The notes below the pieces were generated by a model. It worked only from the letters and a program-made list of their open reading frames with translations. It was not told where the DNA came from and did no database searches. A stretch of DNA of 64,000 nt. Source: Planotetraspora sp. A-T 1434. Lineage in GTDB: Bacteria > Actinomycetota > Actinomycetes > Streptosporangiales > Streptosporangiaceae. A program made the translations under genes and the position numbers. Shown in pieces: positions 1 through 7,673 of this stretch. Every line of letters begins with the position of its first letter. The first letter of the stretch is position 1. The stretch covers positions 124,001 through 188,000 of the forward strand of contig NZ_JAOEGB010000008.1 of the NCBI RefSeq assembly GCF_025420585.1. The letters run 5' to 3'.

Positions 1-943
1 ACACCTTTCCGAGGAGGTAATCGCCGTACGTCCCGGTGAAGGCGCGGAGGTCCTGGCCGTCCCAGCGCGGGCGCCCGCCGTCGCGTTGTGGGCGGGACGG
101 CAGCGGTGGCACCTCCCGGTCCCAGCCGGGGTCGAAGAAGAACGGGAACGAGAGCCGGTCCCGGCCGCTCAGGTTGCGCACTCGGTGCGGCGTCGACCGG
201 TAGTGGCCGCCGGTCAGCCGGTCGAGCATGTCGCCGATGTTGCAGACGAACGTGCCGGGGATGGGCGGAGCCTCCATCCAGCCGCGTGAGGTGTGGACCT
301 GGAGCCCGCCGTTGTCGTCCTGGAGGAGCAGGGTCAGCAGGCCGTAGTCGGTGTGCTCGCCGACCCCCCAGTCCGTCGAGTCCGGCGGCGAGGGCGGATA
401 GTGAAATATCCGGAAAAGGATGGTCGGCGCGGCCGTGTAGCCGGAGGCGAAGTAATCCTCCTCCAGCCCGAGGCTCAGGGCGATCCCACGCATGACGCTC
501 TGCGCGACCTCGGTCAGCGCGTCGAGATAGGCCAGTACGGCAGGGCGCAGCTCCGGCACCTGGGAGGGGAACAGGTTGGGGCCGTGCAGGGGCCTCGGGT
601 CGTCGACGGCCCCTTCCACGCCGAAGTAGATCCCTTCCTTCAGGTCGGGGCGTCCGGAGGTGAGCTCGCCACCCACGGGGAAGAAGCCGCGCCAGGCCCG
701 GCCGCCCCGGTCCATGGAGATCTCCATCTTGCGCTGCGGCGGGAGCCGGAAGAACCGCCGCGCGGCGCCGTCCAGCCGGGTGACGAGCTCGGCGGGCACC
801 CCGTGGCCGCTGACGTAGAAGAACCCGCTGTCCCGGCAGGCCGCCTCGATCTCGCGGGCGACAGCCGTACGCTCGCCGGGAGAGCCGGGGCCGACGAGCG
901 GGCTCACATCGATGACCGGCAGCGGTCCGGAAGCGCTCGACAT
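1..943 (-). CDS. Isopenicillin N synthase-like 2OG-Fe(II) oxygenase (C-terminus cut by window edge)
   Basis: At least 314 residues are readable and the last few residues lie outside the window. The fold is that of the non-haem iron oxygenases related to isopenicillin N synthase and plant 2OG dioxygenases. The N-terminal half opens with PVIDVSPL and has [11 protein letters not shown]. The C-terminal jelly roll carries the iron ligands in [12 protein letters not shown] (HxD) and the distal His in YRSTPHRV, and the co-substrate-binding RxS is in [11 protein letters not shown]. The ATG at 943 lies 5 bp after the stop of the upstream HxlR regulator, so the two are probably one transcript. No beta-lactam biosynthesis genes are nearby, so a generic oxygenase is likelier than a true penicillin enzyme. 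The substrate cannot be told from sequence. Confidence 0.9.
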   Translation of the reverse strand, partial: MSSASGPLPVIDVSPLVGPGSPGERTAVAREIEAACRDSGFFYVSGHGVPAELVTRLDGAARRFFRLPPQRKMEISMDRGGRAWRGFFPVGGELTSGRPDLKEGIYFGVEGAVDDPRPLHGPNLFPSQVPELRPAVLAYLDALTEVAQSVMRGIALSLGLEEDYFASGYTAAPTILFRIFHYPPSPPDSTDWGVGEHTDYGLLTLLLQDDNGGLQVHTSRGWMEAPPIPGTFVCNIGDMLDRLTGGHYRSTPHRVRNLSGRDRLSFPFFFDPGWDREVPPLPSRPQRDGGRPRWDGQDLRAFTGTYGDYLLGKV

Positions 944-948
944 GATCG

Positions 949-1386
949 TTACCCCAGCACGCCCGCGCGGGGCCTCGCCATGGACGAGGACGCGGAGGAC
1001 ATGGCCTCCGACGCGGCGGAGGCCATGGCGTCGGCCCGCTCGCGCGCCTCCAGGACCTCCTCGACGTGGGTTTCGGCCCACTTCTTCACGGCGGCGATGG
1101 GCTCCAGGAGCGAACGGCCCAGCTCGGTGAGCCGGTATTCGACACGGGGCGGGACCACGGGGAAGACCTCGCGGCTGACGAGCCCGTCTCTTTCAAGCGC
1201 TCGAAGCGTCTGGGTCAGGACCTTGGGAGTCGCTCCGCCGACCCGTGCGCGGAGCTGGGAAAACCTGAGAACCTCACGACTGAGCGCCACGATGATCAAT
1301 AGGGTCCATCTGTCGCCGATCCTGTTGAGGATCATCCGCGAGGGGCAGTCCACGCTCAGAACGTCATATTCGCGTTCAGTATCCAT
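949..1386 (-). CDS. HxlR-family winged-helix transcriptional regulator
   Basis: A 145-residue protein with the typical HxlR layout. The conserved Cys14 sits in [16 protein letters not shown], followed by the winged helix ([19 protein letters not shown], recognition helix, then the wing around [13 protein letters not shown]). In family members such as YodB and HypR this cysteine senses quinones, aldehydes or oxidants. Here that role is inferred from position only. The ATG at 1386 is chosen because the family signature begins about 10 residues later and a minus-strand TATAGT lies 6 bp upstream. The stop is 5 bp from the start of the downstream oxygenase, which suggests that the oxygenase is its main target. 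The C-terminal 20 residues are Ala/Ser-rich and probably unstructured. Confidence 0.93.
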   Translation of the reverse strand: MDTEREYDVLSVDCPSRMILNRIGDRWTLLIIVALSREVLRFSQLRARVGGATPKVLTQTLRALERDGLVSREVFPVVPPRVEYRLTELGRSLLEPIAAVKKWAETHVEEVLEARERADAMASAASEAMSSASSSMARPRAGVLG

Positions 1387-1392
1387 TCGGGA

Positions 1393-1421
1393 ACTATAGC
1401 GCTTCGAAGTACTCAATACCT
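1393..1421 (-). promoter_or_regulatory. Candidate promoter of the hxlR-oxygenase operon
   Basis: On the minus strand TATAGT lies at 1398-1393, only 6 bp before the ATG at 1386, which suggests a leaderless transcript. A weak AGGTAT is at the -35 distance (spacer 17). The segment holds GTA...TAC steps (AGTACTCAATACC) of the kind bound by HxlR dimers, so autoregulation is plausible. Seen by eye, not scored. Confidence 0.4.
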
Positions 1422-1441
1422 GTTGGATACCGGTCGGCCTT

Positions 1442-1621
1442 CGCGCGCCTTCGGCGACTTGGCGCGGGCTCGACCAGGTGCCGTTCATGCCGACGGGAGG
1501 GGTGACCATGGGGGAGGCGGCGGAGTGGGTCAAGGCCGGTGCCGTCGCCGTCGGAATGGAGCGCGCGCTCGCCCGCGCCGGCGCCGCCGCCCTGGCCGGC
1601 CTCCTGCGCGCCCTCACCTGA
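1442..1621 (+). pseudogene. C-terminal remnant of a KDPG/KHG aldolase
   Basis: An open frame ending in TGA at 1621 encodes the phosphate-binding end of a 2-dehydro-3-deoxyphosphogluconate aldolase: VPFMPTGGVT, then AAEWVKAGAVAVG, then an Ala/Leu-rich final helix. PTGGV followed by GAVAVG is the signature of the last two strands of that TIM barrel. The first three quarters of the enzyme, including the Schiff-base lysine, are missing upstream, where the hxlR promoter lies instead. An ATG at 1487 could start a 44-residue peptide, but no ribosome-binding site is convincing. I read it as a gene remnant left after a deletion that brought in the HxlR/oxygenase pair. Confidence 0.55.
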
Positions 1622-1807
1622 CGGTCCGCATTGCGGCCCCGTGGCTGACGGACACCTTGACTGCCCGTTTTGTCCCCTTTACATCCTTGTTGCGTTTTGT
1701 GTACCTTTGGTCCCCACGGCACGGACGACGATGACCCCCGCGTTGTTCCGCCGCCGGTCAGTTGCCCGGACCGTGCGTTTCAGATGGGATCCGTCCCGAC
1801 GGGAACG

Positions 1808-1950
1808 CCGGCCGCCGAATCCGCACCTCGCGGAGCCGGGGACCCACCTTTGCGGGGTGAATCGGAGCGCCGGCCCCCAGGCGCGCCCGTAGGGCACTTC
1901 CTCGCCCGAACCCGTCAGCTAACCCGGTAGGCGGTATGGAAGCAAGGAGC
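1808..1950 (+). promoter_or_regulatory. c-di-AMP riboswitch (ydaO/yuaA class)
   Basis: The leader of the lysozyme gene contains the conserved blocks of the ydaO class in order: GCCGAATCCGC (about 1812), GGAGCCGGGGACCCACC (1832-1848), GGGGTGAATCGG (1854-1865), then AGGGC (1891-1895) and CGAACCCGTCAGCTAACCC (from 1907), closing with GGCGGTATGGAAGCAAGGAG. In actinobacteria this class controls resuscitation factors and cell-wall hydrolases, and high c-di-AMP turns the gene off. The 3' end includes the AAGGAG at 1943-1948, 12 nt before the ATG. Control could therefore act on ribosome access as well as on transcription. Confidence 0.9.
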
Positions 1951-1960
1951 CAACCCCTAC

Positions 1961-2692
1961 ATGCCCCACCAGCGACACTCCTCGACCGCCCCCTCTCCCA
2001 AGGGCCGGCCGCACCTCTCCCGCAGGCGTCTCCGCACGGCCATCGCCGGTGCGACCCTGGCTCTGTCGGTCGCCGTCTCGACCGGCCTCCTGACGGGCCC
2101 GGCGCACGCCGACGGGTTCACCTATGGCGAAGACGTCTCCGGCTACGAGTCCGACTGGAACTGGAGCGCCAGCCCGGCCAAGTTCGGCATCATCAAGGCC
2201 ACCGAGGGCCTGACCTACGACGACTCCTCCTTCGTCCGGCACTGGGACGAGCTCGCCAAGAAGGGCATCGTGCGCGGCGCCTACCACTACGGCCACCCGA
2301 GCAACGATCCCATCGCCGAGGCCGATCACTTCCTCTCCGTGGTGAACGCGCAGCCCGGCGAGCCCGGTGACCTGCTGGTGCTGGACCTGGAGACGTCCGA
2401 CGACGAGTCCGTCGCGCACGTCAACGCGTGGGCCAAGACGTGGCTGCAGTACGTGAAGGCCAAGACCGGCATCACGCCCTTGTTCTACAGCGGCTGGAAC
2501 TTCGCCGACACCTACGGCTACGGCCTGGCCGACTATCCGTTGTGGGTGGCCAACTACAGCATGGCCATGGGCACCGTCACGCCGCCCGCCGACTGGAAGT
2601 CCTGGACCATCCACCAGTACACCGACGCCCCCGTCGACCAGAACGTCTCCTCGTTGACTCCAGGCCAGCTGCGCGCCCTCGGCCGCCCCTGA
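1961..2692 (+). CDS. Secreted GH25 muramidase (lysozyme)
   Basis: A 243-residue protein. Residues 1-50 form a long actinobacterial signal peptide: Arg-rich start (SRRRLRTAIAG), hydrophobic core, and cleavage after AHA. The mature part is a single glycoside hydrolase 25 domain with EDVSGYE at its start, FGIIKATEG, RGAYHYGHPS and the catalytic acid pair in LVLDLET. It ends with WTIHQYTDAP, a normal family ending, so there is no separate cell-wall-binding domain. It should cut the MurNAc-GlcNAc bond of peptidoglycan outside the membrane. Its c-di-AMP riboswitch ties expression to turgor or cell-wall state. Downstream is the convergent DoxX gene. Confidence 0.93.
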   Translation: MPHQRHSSTAPSPKGRPHLSRRRLRTAIAGATLALSVAVSTGLLTGPAHADGFTYGEDVSGYESDWNWSASPAKFGIIKATEGLTYDDSSFVRHWDELAKKGIVRGAYHYGHPSNDPIAEADHFLSVVNAQPGEPGDLLVLDLETSDDESVAHVNAWAKTWLQYVKAKTGITPLFYSGWNFADTYGYGLADYPLWVANYSMAMGTVTPPADWKSWTIHQYTDAPVDQNVSSLTPGQLRALGRP

Positions 2693-2777
2693 GCGTAGCG
2701 CTCATCGTCGCCTACTGTCTGTGCCGAGATCGAGGGATCACTTACGCGGCCACAGGCGCCAGGGATGGTTCGAGGGC

Positions 2778-3695
2778 TCAGTCGGGCTCGGCGGGCGTGC
2801 GCCTTCCGGCGACCAGGGTGTCGCCCGGCTCCGCGGGGCGCGAGGGAGGCTCGCTGCGGCTCTCCGTCGTCTCGTCCCGCTTGGTACGGCGGAGCCGCCC
2901 CTTGGGGACCGTGTTCGCAGCCGTGTTCGCAGCCCTGTTCGCAGCCGTGTTCCCGGCCGTGTTCGCAGCCGTGCCGTCCTTGTCGTCGGATGAGGCCGAT
3001 GCCGGGGTGGAGGCTGGAGCTTGGGTGGAGGCTGGAGCGGGGGATGAGGAGGCCGGGAACGTGACGGGCCCCTTCGCGCCGGCCCCCTTCCGGCTGGCCG
3101 GCTCGACCGATGGCCCCTTCGGCTTCCCGGCGGTTCCCGGCTCGCCCCGGTCCGTAGGCCCGGTCGCGTGCCGCTCGGCTGTGGACCGCTCGGCGGGGGC
3201 CGGTGTCCTCGGCTCACGCAGGGCGGCGATGACGGCGTCGGCCTCCGCCTCCGCGGCGAAGTCCTCAGCCGCCTCGGCCTCGCGCCGCTTGATGACGACC
3301 ATGTGATCGACCGAGATGCGGCCGGCCCCTCCGACGGCCAGCAGCACGGACGCGGCGCCGAGCGCCACGATGAGTTCGATGTCGCCGCCGGTGAGCGGCA
3401 GTCCGGTGTCCCCGGCGGTCAGGATGAACACCGCGAGGGCCTCGGCGAACAGCAGCAGGCCGACGGCCGGTACGGCGAGGCCCGCGATGAGCAGAGTCCC
3501 TCCGATCAGCTCGATCAGCATGGCGGCGGCCGCCCAGAAGCCGGGCAGGGGGGCGCCGAGTTTGGCGAAATCCGCGCCCGTGGCGGTCAGGCCGGCTTCG
3601 AGCTTGTGCCAGCCGTTGGCGAAGAAGATCCCGCCGACGCCCATCCGGGCGGCCAGCGAGGCTAAGTCGTGGAGGGTTCTCTTCACGGCACTCAT
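2778..3695 (-). CDS. DoxX-family membrane protein with long low-complexity tail
   Basis: 305 residues. Residues 1 to about 150 hold a DoxX-type four-helix membrane domain (LAARMGVGGIFFANGWHK, AAAMLIELIGGTLLIAGL and two later hydrophobic segments). The remaining half is a charged, Pro/Ala/Ser/Thr-rich cytoplasmic tail. It includes an alternating Asn-Thr-Ala-Ala run encoded by five 12-bp repeats (2911-2972). DoxX proteins are linked to redox and thiol homeostasis, but the exact activity is unknown. The start at 3695 is preferred over an upstream ATG at 3755 because homology begins with TLHDLASLAARMG. It follows the MFS exporter on the same strand with a 96-bp gap and may be co-transcribed. Confidence 0.85.
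   Translation of the reverse strand: MSAVKRTLHDLASLAARMGVGGIFFANGWHKLEAGLTATGADFAKLGAPLPGFWAAAAMLIELIGGTLLIAGLAVPAVGLLLFAEALAVFILTAGDTGLPLTGGDIELIVALGAASVLLAVGGAGRISVDHMVVIKRREAEAAEDFAAEAEADAVIAALREPRTPAPAERSTAERHATGPTDRGEPGTAGKPKGPSVEPASRKGAGAKGPVTFPASSSPAPASTQAPASTPASASSDDKDGTAANTAGNTAANRAANTAANTVPKGRLRRTKRDETTESRSEPPSRPAEPGDTLVAGRRTPAEPD
2911..2972. repeat. 12-bp tandem repeat inside the doxX-like gene
   Basis: Five copies of GTGTTCGCAGCC-type units with a few substitutions. They are in frame and encode the Ala-Ala-Asn-Thr run of the disordered tail. Copy number probably varies between strains without breaking the frame. Confidence 0.85.
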
Positions 3696-3791
3696 TCTGG
3701 GGGGCTGGGGGTGGCTTGCCCAGACAATCTCCCCATAACCGGCGGTCTCATGCATGCCCCCGCTACGACATGGCCGGGTCGGATGGTCGGG

Positions 3792-5438
3792 TCAGGCCGA
3801 GACGGGCCTGCGTTCCTCGGCGGGCGCTGGCGCTGGCGCGGGCGCGGGTCCGGTTGCGGGCGCGGATCCGGGCGCGCGCCTGGGGGAGGCGGGGCGGGGG
3901 ATCAGCACGGCCACGGCCAGCGCGGTCAGGGAGAGCAGCGCGACACTCACCACGACCGTGCTGTGCAGGGCCGTGACGAAGGCCACGCGGGCAGCGTCGA
4001 GCAGCGCGGGCCCGGCGGCGCCGCCGGTCTCGGCCGCCACATGGGCCGCGGCGGCGAGCGACTCCCGGGCCTGGGCCATCAGGAGTCCGGGAACACCGGG
4101 AATCACCCCCAGAGCCGGCGCGTAGACGACCGTGGTGATCGTTCCGAGGACCGCGATGCCGAGCCCGGCGCCCAGCTCGTAGGCCGTCTCCTCGATGGCG
4201 GCGGCCCCTCCGGCGCGTGACTCCGGGACGGACGCCATGATCGTGTCGGATGCGGCGAGCAGCGCCACCTCGACGCCGAAGCCGATCCCCACGAAGGACA
4301 CGGTCAGCATGGCCGAGTGCTGCTCCACGCCCCACGTGAGCACGGGGGCGAGCGACAGCGCGGTGAGCGCCAGGCCGCCGCTCATGGTGGCGCGCAGGCC
4401 GATCCGCCGCAGCACGTGCGCGGCGGCCAGGCCGCCGGCGATCGCGGCGACCATCAGCGGCAGCATCCGGACGGCCGCCTCCAGCGGCGACAGGCCGAGC
4501 ACGAGCTGGAGATACTGCGCGAGCATGAGCTCCAGCCCGACCAGGGCGAAGATCGCCAGCAGCACGCAGGCCACTCCGGTCGCGAAGGCGCGCTCCGCGA
4601 ACAGCCCGAGGTCGAGCAGCGGGAACGCCAGCCGCCGCTGGCGGCGCACGAACCAGACCAGTAGGGCGGCCCCCGCCAGGAACACGGCCACGGCGAGACC
4701 GCGGCCGATCGTGTGGCCGTATCCCGCCTCCTTGAGCCCGAACGCGACCGCGAGGATGCCGGCCGTGGAAAGGACGGCGCTCGGGGCGTCCCATCGGTGG
4801 GTGGCTCCGCGAGGTGACGAGGGGAGGATCCGTACCGCCAGCGGCAGCGCCACGAGCAGCAGCGGCACGTTGATCAGGAAGACCGCGCCCCACCACAGGT
4901 GCTCGACGAGGACACCGCCGATCAGCGGGCCTACGGCGGCCCCCGCCGCGGCGACCGCGCTCCAGACGCCGAGGGCGATGGCCCGCTCCCGCCGGTCGGT
5001 GAAGACCTGCCGGATGATCGAAAGAGTGGCCGGCATGATCATCGCGCCGCCGACCCCGAGGAAGGCCCGCGAGACGATCAGCGCGTACGGCGTCCAGGAG
5101 AACGCCGCCGACAGCGACGCCAGCCCGAACACCACGTAGCCGGCGAGCACGAACCGGCGCCTGCCGTACCGGTCGCCCAGCGTGCCGAAGGTGACCAGCA
5201 GGGGCGCGACGACCAGCGAGTAGATGTCGATGATCCACAGGAGCTGCACGGCGCTCGGCTCCAACGCGGCGGTGAGCGCGGGCACCGCGATGTGCAGCAC
5301 GGTCGCGTCGACGGCGATCAGCAGCAGGCTGAAACAGAGCAGCACGAGGATCGACCACCGGCTCGCCCGGTGCTCACGCGCGATGCCTCGGGCGCGGACG
5401 GCGCCGCCGGACTCGGCCTCAACCGCGGCCATGATCAT
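3792..5438 (-). CDS. MFS multidrug exporter, DHA2 (EmrB/QacA) type
   Basis: 548 residues with about 14 hydrophobic segments, the DHA2 size. Signature motifs are visible: the loop 2-3 motif GTLGDRYGRRRFVL (motif A) and, in helix 5, GPLIGGVLVEHLWW (motif C of drug:H+ antiporters). FLINVPLLLVALPLAVRILP follows, as in LfrA/QacA-like exporters. The last 30 residues are an Ala-Pro repeat tail. Its role is proton-driven efflux of amphipathic compounds, substrate unknown. Two in-frame ATGs (5438 and 5432) compete as starts. No TetR gene sits beside it. A direct repeat lies immediately upstream and overlaps the start. Confidence 0.92.
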   Translation of the reverse strand: MIMAAVEAESGGAVRARGIAREHRASRWSILVLLCFSLLLIAVDATVLHIAVPALTAALEPSAVQLLWIIDIYSLVVAPLLVTFGTLGDRYGRRRFVLAGYVVFGLASLSAAFSWTPYALIVSRAFLGVGGAMIMPATLSIIRQVFTDRRERAIALGVWSAVAAAGAAVGPLIGGVLVEHLWWGAVFLINVPLLLVALPLAVRILPSSPRGATHRWDAPSAVLSTAGILAVAFGLKEAGYGHTIGRGLAVAVFLAGAALLVWFVRRQRRLAFPLLDLGLFAERAFATGVACVLLAIFALVGLELMLAQYLQLVLGLSPLEAAVRMLPLMVAAIAGGLAAAHVLRRIGLRATMSGGLALTALSLAPVLTWGVEQHSAMLTVSFVGIGFGVEVALLAASDTIMASVPESRAGGAAAIEETAYELGAGLGIAVLGTITTVVYAPALGVIPGVPGLLMAQARESLAAAAHVAAETGGAAGPALLDAARVAFVTALHSTVVVSVALLSLTALAVAVLIPRPASPRRAPGSAPATGPAPAPAPAPAEERRPVSA

Positions 5439-5505
5439 AGGCCGCTCAGGGCTCCCGTGAGCACAGGTCGCTCAGGACCGCCGTGATCGTAGGCCGCTCA
5501 GGGCT
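5433..5505. repeat. Direct repeat overlapping the exporter start
   Basis: TAGGCCGCTCAGGGCT, preceded by GATCA/GATCG, occurs at 5433-5453 and 5485-5505, with a degenerate copy (AGGTCGCTCAGGA) between. The spacing is 52 bp. The first copy covers the exporter's first codons. It could be a regulator-binding array or a small duplication. Confidence 0.7.
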
Positions 5506-5607
5506 ACGGGCCCGCTGGAACATGCGTGGCAGCTTAGGCCATCTTCGTCGGATCTCTCAGCCGCTTCGGGTCAGCTCTGGAACATATCCGGACAACGATT
5601 CCGGAGC

Positions 5608-5619
5608 CTCTCTAGAGAG
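5608..5619. promoter_or_regulatory. Palindrome CTCTCTAGAGAG in the divergent promoter region
   Basis: A perfect 12-bp palindrome lies between the divergent exporter and the TPR/membrane gene. It is next to an AT-rich TATAGGTATATAT (5621-5633) that could supply a -10 for either direction. It is also flanked by TCCGGA boxes at 5587 and 5600. Candidate operator. Confidence 0.4.
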
Positions 5620-5676
5620 CTATAGGTATATATCCGGCGTCTAGGCAATCCGCGACCCGCAACGGATCATGCGGGA

Positions 5677-7572
5677 GTGGGGAGCGATATCGATCAATGG
5701 GATACGTCCCCGGTGCCGCCCCCGCACGACCGCGCCGACCCCCGCGCCTGGTGCGCGGTCGCGGTGGCGAGGTTGTCCCGCGACCAGCCGGAGGCGGCGC
5801 TGGAGGCCGCCCGCCAGGCGGTCGGCCGTGACCCGGACGGAGAGTGGGGGCATCGCCTGGCGAGCCTCGCCCTTGAGCGCCTCGGCCGCGACTCCGAGGC
5901 GGTCGCGTCGGCCCGGGAGGCCGTCCGGCTCGCACCGGGCTCCTGGGCCGCGCGACTACGCCTGGGCGGCGCCCTCCGCCGGATCCCCGGCCGTTGGCGG
6001 GACGCGTGGGCCGAGGCGCGCAAAGCCGTCCGCTTCGCACCCGACGAGCCCGACGCGCACGTGCTCGCCGGCGACCTGGCCCTGCTCAGGGGAGAGCACG
6101 AACGGGCGGCGAGGTCCTACGAACTGGCGCTCCGCAGGGCGCCCGACCACCCCGGCGCGCGGATCAACCTCGGTCTCACGCTGCTGCGCTGGGAGCGGCC
6201 ACGAGCCCATCACGACCCCGCGTGGGACGTCGACCCCCGCGACACGGGCCGCGCCCGGCACGCCATCGAGGTCTGGTCCCGCCAGGTGCGGGTGCTGCTC
6301 GCGGTGGCGCTGACCGCCGTGTCCGTCGCCGGGCTCGGCCTCGAACTGCACCGCGAGGCGCAGATCGGCGGAGCCGTGGTGCTCGGGGCCGTCCTGGCGA
6401 TCACCATCAGGCAGGCGGGCCGTGTGCGGGCCTGGCCGTACGTCCCCGCCATGCTCGGCCGTGACCTGTGGCTCAGCATGTCGGTCTCGGTGACGCTCAT
6501 GGCGATCGCGGCCTACGTCGCGGGCCTGGCCACCCTCCCGCCGGTCAGGCCCGCGTCCCTGGAAGAGGCGGCGGGCGGCGTGTGGGCCGGTGCGCTCGGC
6601 CTCGTGCTGTTGAACGGCGTGGCGGTGGCCGTGGTCCGCCTCCTCGCGGAGGCCTGGCGGGGGCGGCCCCTCCGGGCGCTCGGCGTATTCGCCGCAGCGG
6701 CGGCGGACCGTACGGCTCTGCGCGACATCGACGTGACGCTCTGGATCGTCGCCGGGCGGGTGTGGTGGCTGACCGGGCTCGCCGCCCTGCTGCCGCCGCT
6801 GACCGGCGACCCGCGTACGGCTCTCGCCGCCCTCGCGGTGCTGGGCGGCCTGCTGTACGCCAGAAGGCGCGTGGCAGGACAGGCAGGGGGCCGCCGGGCG
6901 CTGCGCCTCGGGCCGCTCCTGCGCGCCGACCGCTGGCTGGCCGTCGCGTTCCTCGCCCTGCTCGTCGCCATCGCCTGCCTGACCGTCGCCGGGATGGCCG
7001 CCGGAGTGTCCCCCATGACCGCGGCGGGAGCCGTACATGGGGAGGGCGGCACGGCGGGCGAGGCGGGGTGGGACGTGGTCGCGCGGTGGTCCCTGCTGGG
7101 CTCGTGGGGGGCGCTGGCGCTGGTCGGCTTGGCGTTCGGGGCGCGGGCCTGGCGGGCGTGGTGGCGCGGCGGCGCGGGGCCGTGGCGGGCGTCGCTCGTC
7201 CTCTCCGAGGCGCGGGGGCCGCGGCTTCCCGGCGACATGAGCCCCTCCACGGGCCTGAGCGACGAGGTGCGGCATGCCGCCACCTACTCGCGGAGCGTCG
7301 TCCTGGCCTACACCGAGCCCGACGGGCCGAGGGCGCTCGCGGTGAGCGCGGTGACGTCGGTGAGCGCGTCCGGCGAGTTCCGGCTCATCGCGGGGGACGA
7401 GGCGTGGGACGCCGTCGAGCGTGACCCGCGTGTCGTCCTCTTCGTCGGGGACCCACGCTTCTGGGCGGAGGTCCGGGGCATCGCCGTGCCCGACAACGAC
7501 GTGCTCCGCATCACTCCACGGCGGGTTCTCATGCGCGAATACCCCGGCCGCCACCAGGCGCGGAGCCGGTAG
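5677..7572 (+). CDS. TPR - multi-pass membrane - PPOX-like split-barrel protein of unknown function
   Basis: 631 residues. Residues about 15-175 are four TPR-like helix pairs (PEAALEAARQAVGRDP, SEAVASAREAVRLAPGSW and similar). Residues about 190-480 contain roughly eight hydrophobic helices in pairs. The C-terminal 100 residues (RALAVSAVTSV, DPRVVLFVGDPRFWAEVRG, DVLRITPRRVLM) resemble the pyridoxamine-phosphate-oxidase/F420 split barrel, where DPRFWAEVRG precedes the last strands. I recognise the parts but not the whole protein. The GTG start at 5677 is tentative. The downstream gene, 101 bp on and on the same strand, is a membrane-anchored double AAA ATPase, so the two may form one membrane complex. 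Confidence 0.75.
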   Translation: MGSDIDQWDTSPVPPPHDRADPRAWCAVAVARLSRDQPEAALEAARQAVGRDPDGEWGHRLASLALERLGRDSEAVASAREAVRLAPGSWAARLRLGGALRRIPGRWRDAWAEARKAVRFAPDEPDAHVLAGDLALLRGEHERAARSYELALRRAPDHPGARINLGLTLLRWERPRAHHDPAWDVDPRDTGRARHAIEVWSRQVRVLLAVALTAVSVAGLGLELHREAQIGGAVVLGAVLAITIRQAGRVRAWPYVPAMLGRDLWLSMSVSVTLMAIAAYVAGLATLPPVRPASLEEAAGGVWAGALGLVLLNGVAVAVVRLLAEAWRGRPLRALGVFAAAAADRTALRDIDVTLWIVAGRVWWLTGLAALLPPLTGDPRTALAALAVLGGLLYARRRVAGQAGGRRALRLGPLLRADRWLAVAFLALLVAIACLTVAGMAAGVSPMTAAGAVHGEGGTAGEAGWDVVARWSLLGSWGALALVGLAFGARAWRAWWRGGAGPWRASLVLSEARGPRLPGDMSPSTGLSDEVRHAATYSRSVVLAYTEPDGPRALAVSAVTSVSASGEFRLIAGDEAWDAVERDPRVVLFVGDPRFWAEVRGIAVPDNDVLRITPRRVLMREYPGRHQARSR

Positions 7573-7673
7573 GGCCGGAGCCCGGGCGCCCGCCCCGGCC
7601 CTGCCGGGCGCGGCGGGTCCACCCATTCCGCCGTCACGTGCGGTATAACCGGGGGCGAACCGGGGAGGCGTTG

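Noticed and set aside
1-943. True isopenicillin N synthase/beta-lactam biosynthesis cluster
   Set aside because: No ACV synthetase or cephalosporin genes nearby. The protein belongs to the wider oxygenase family.
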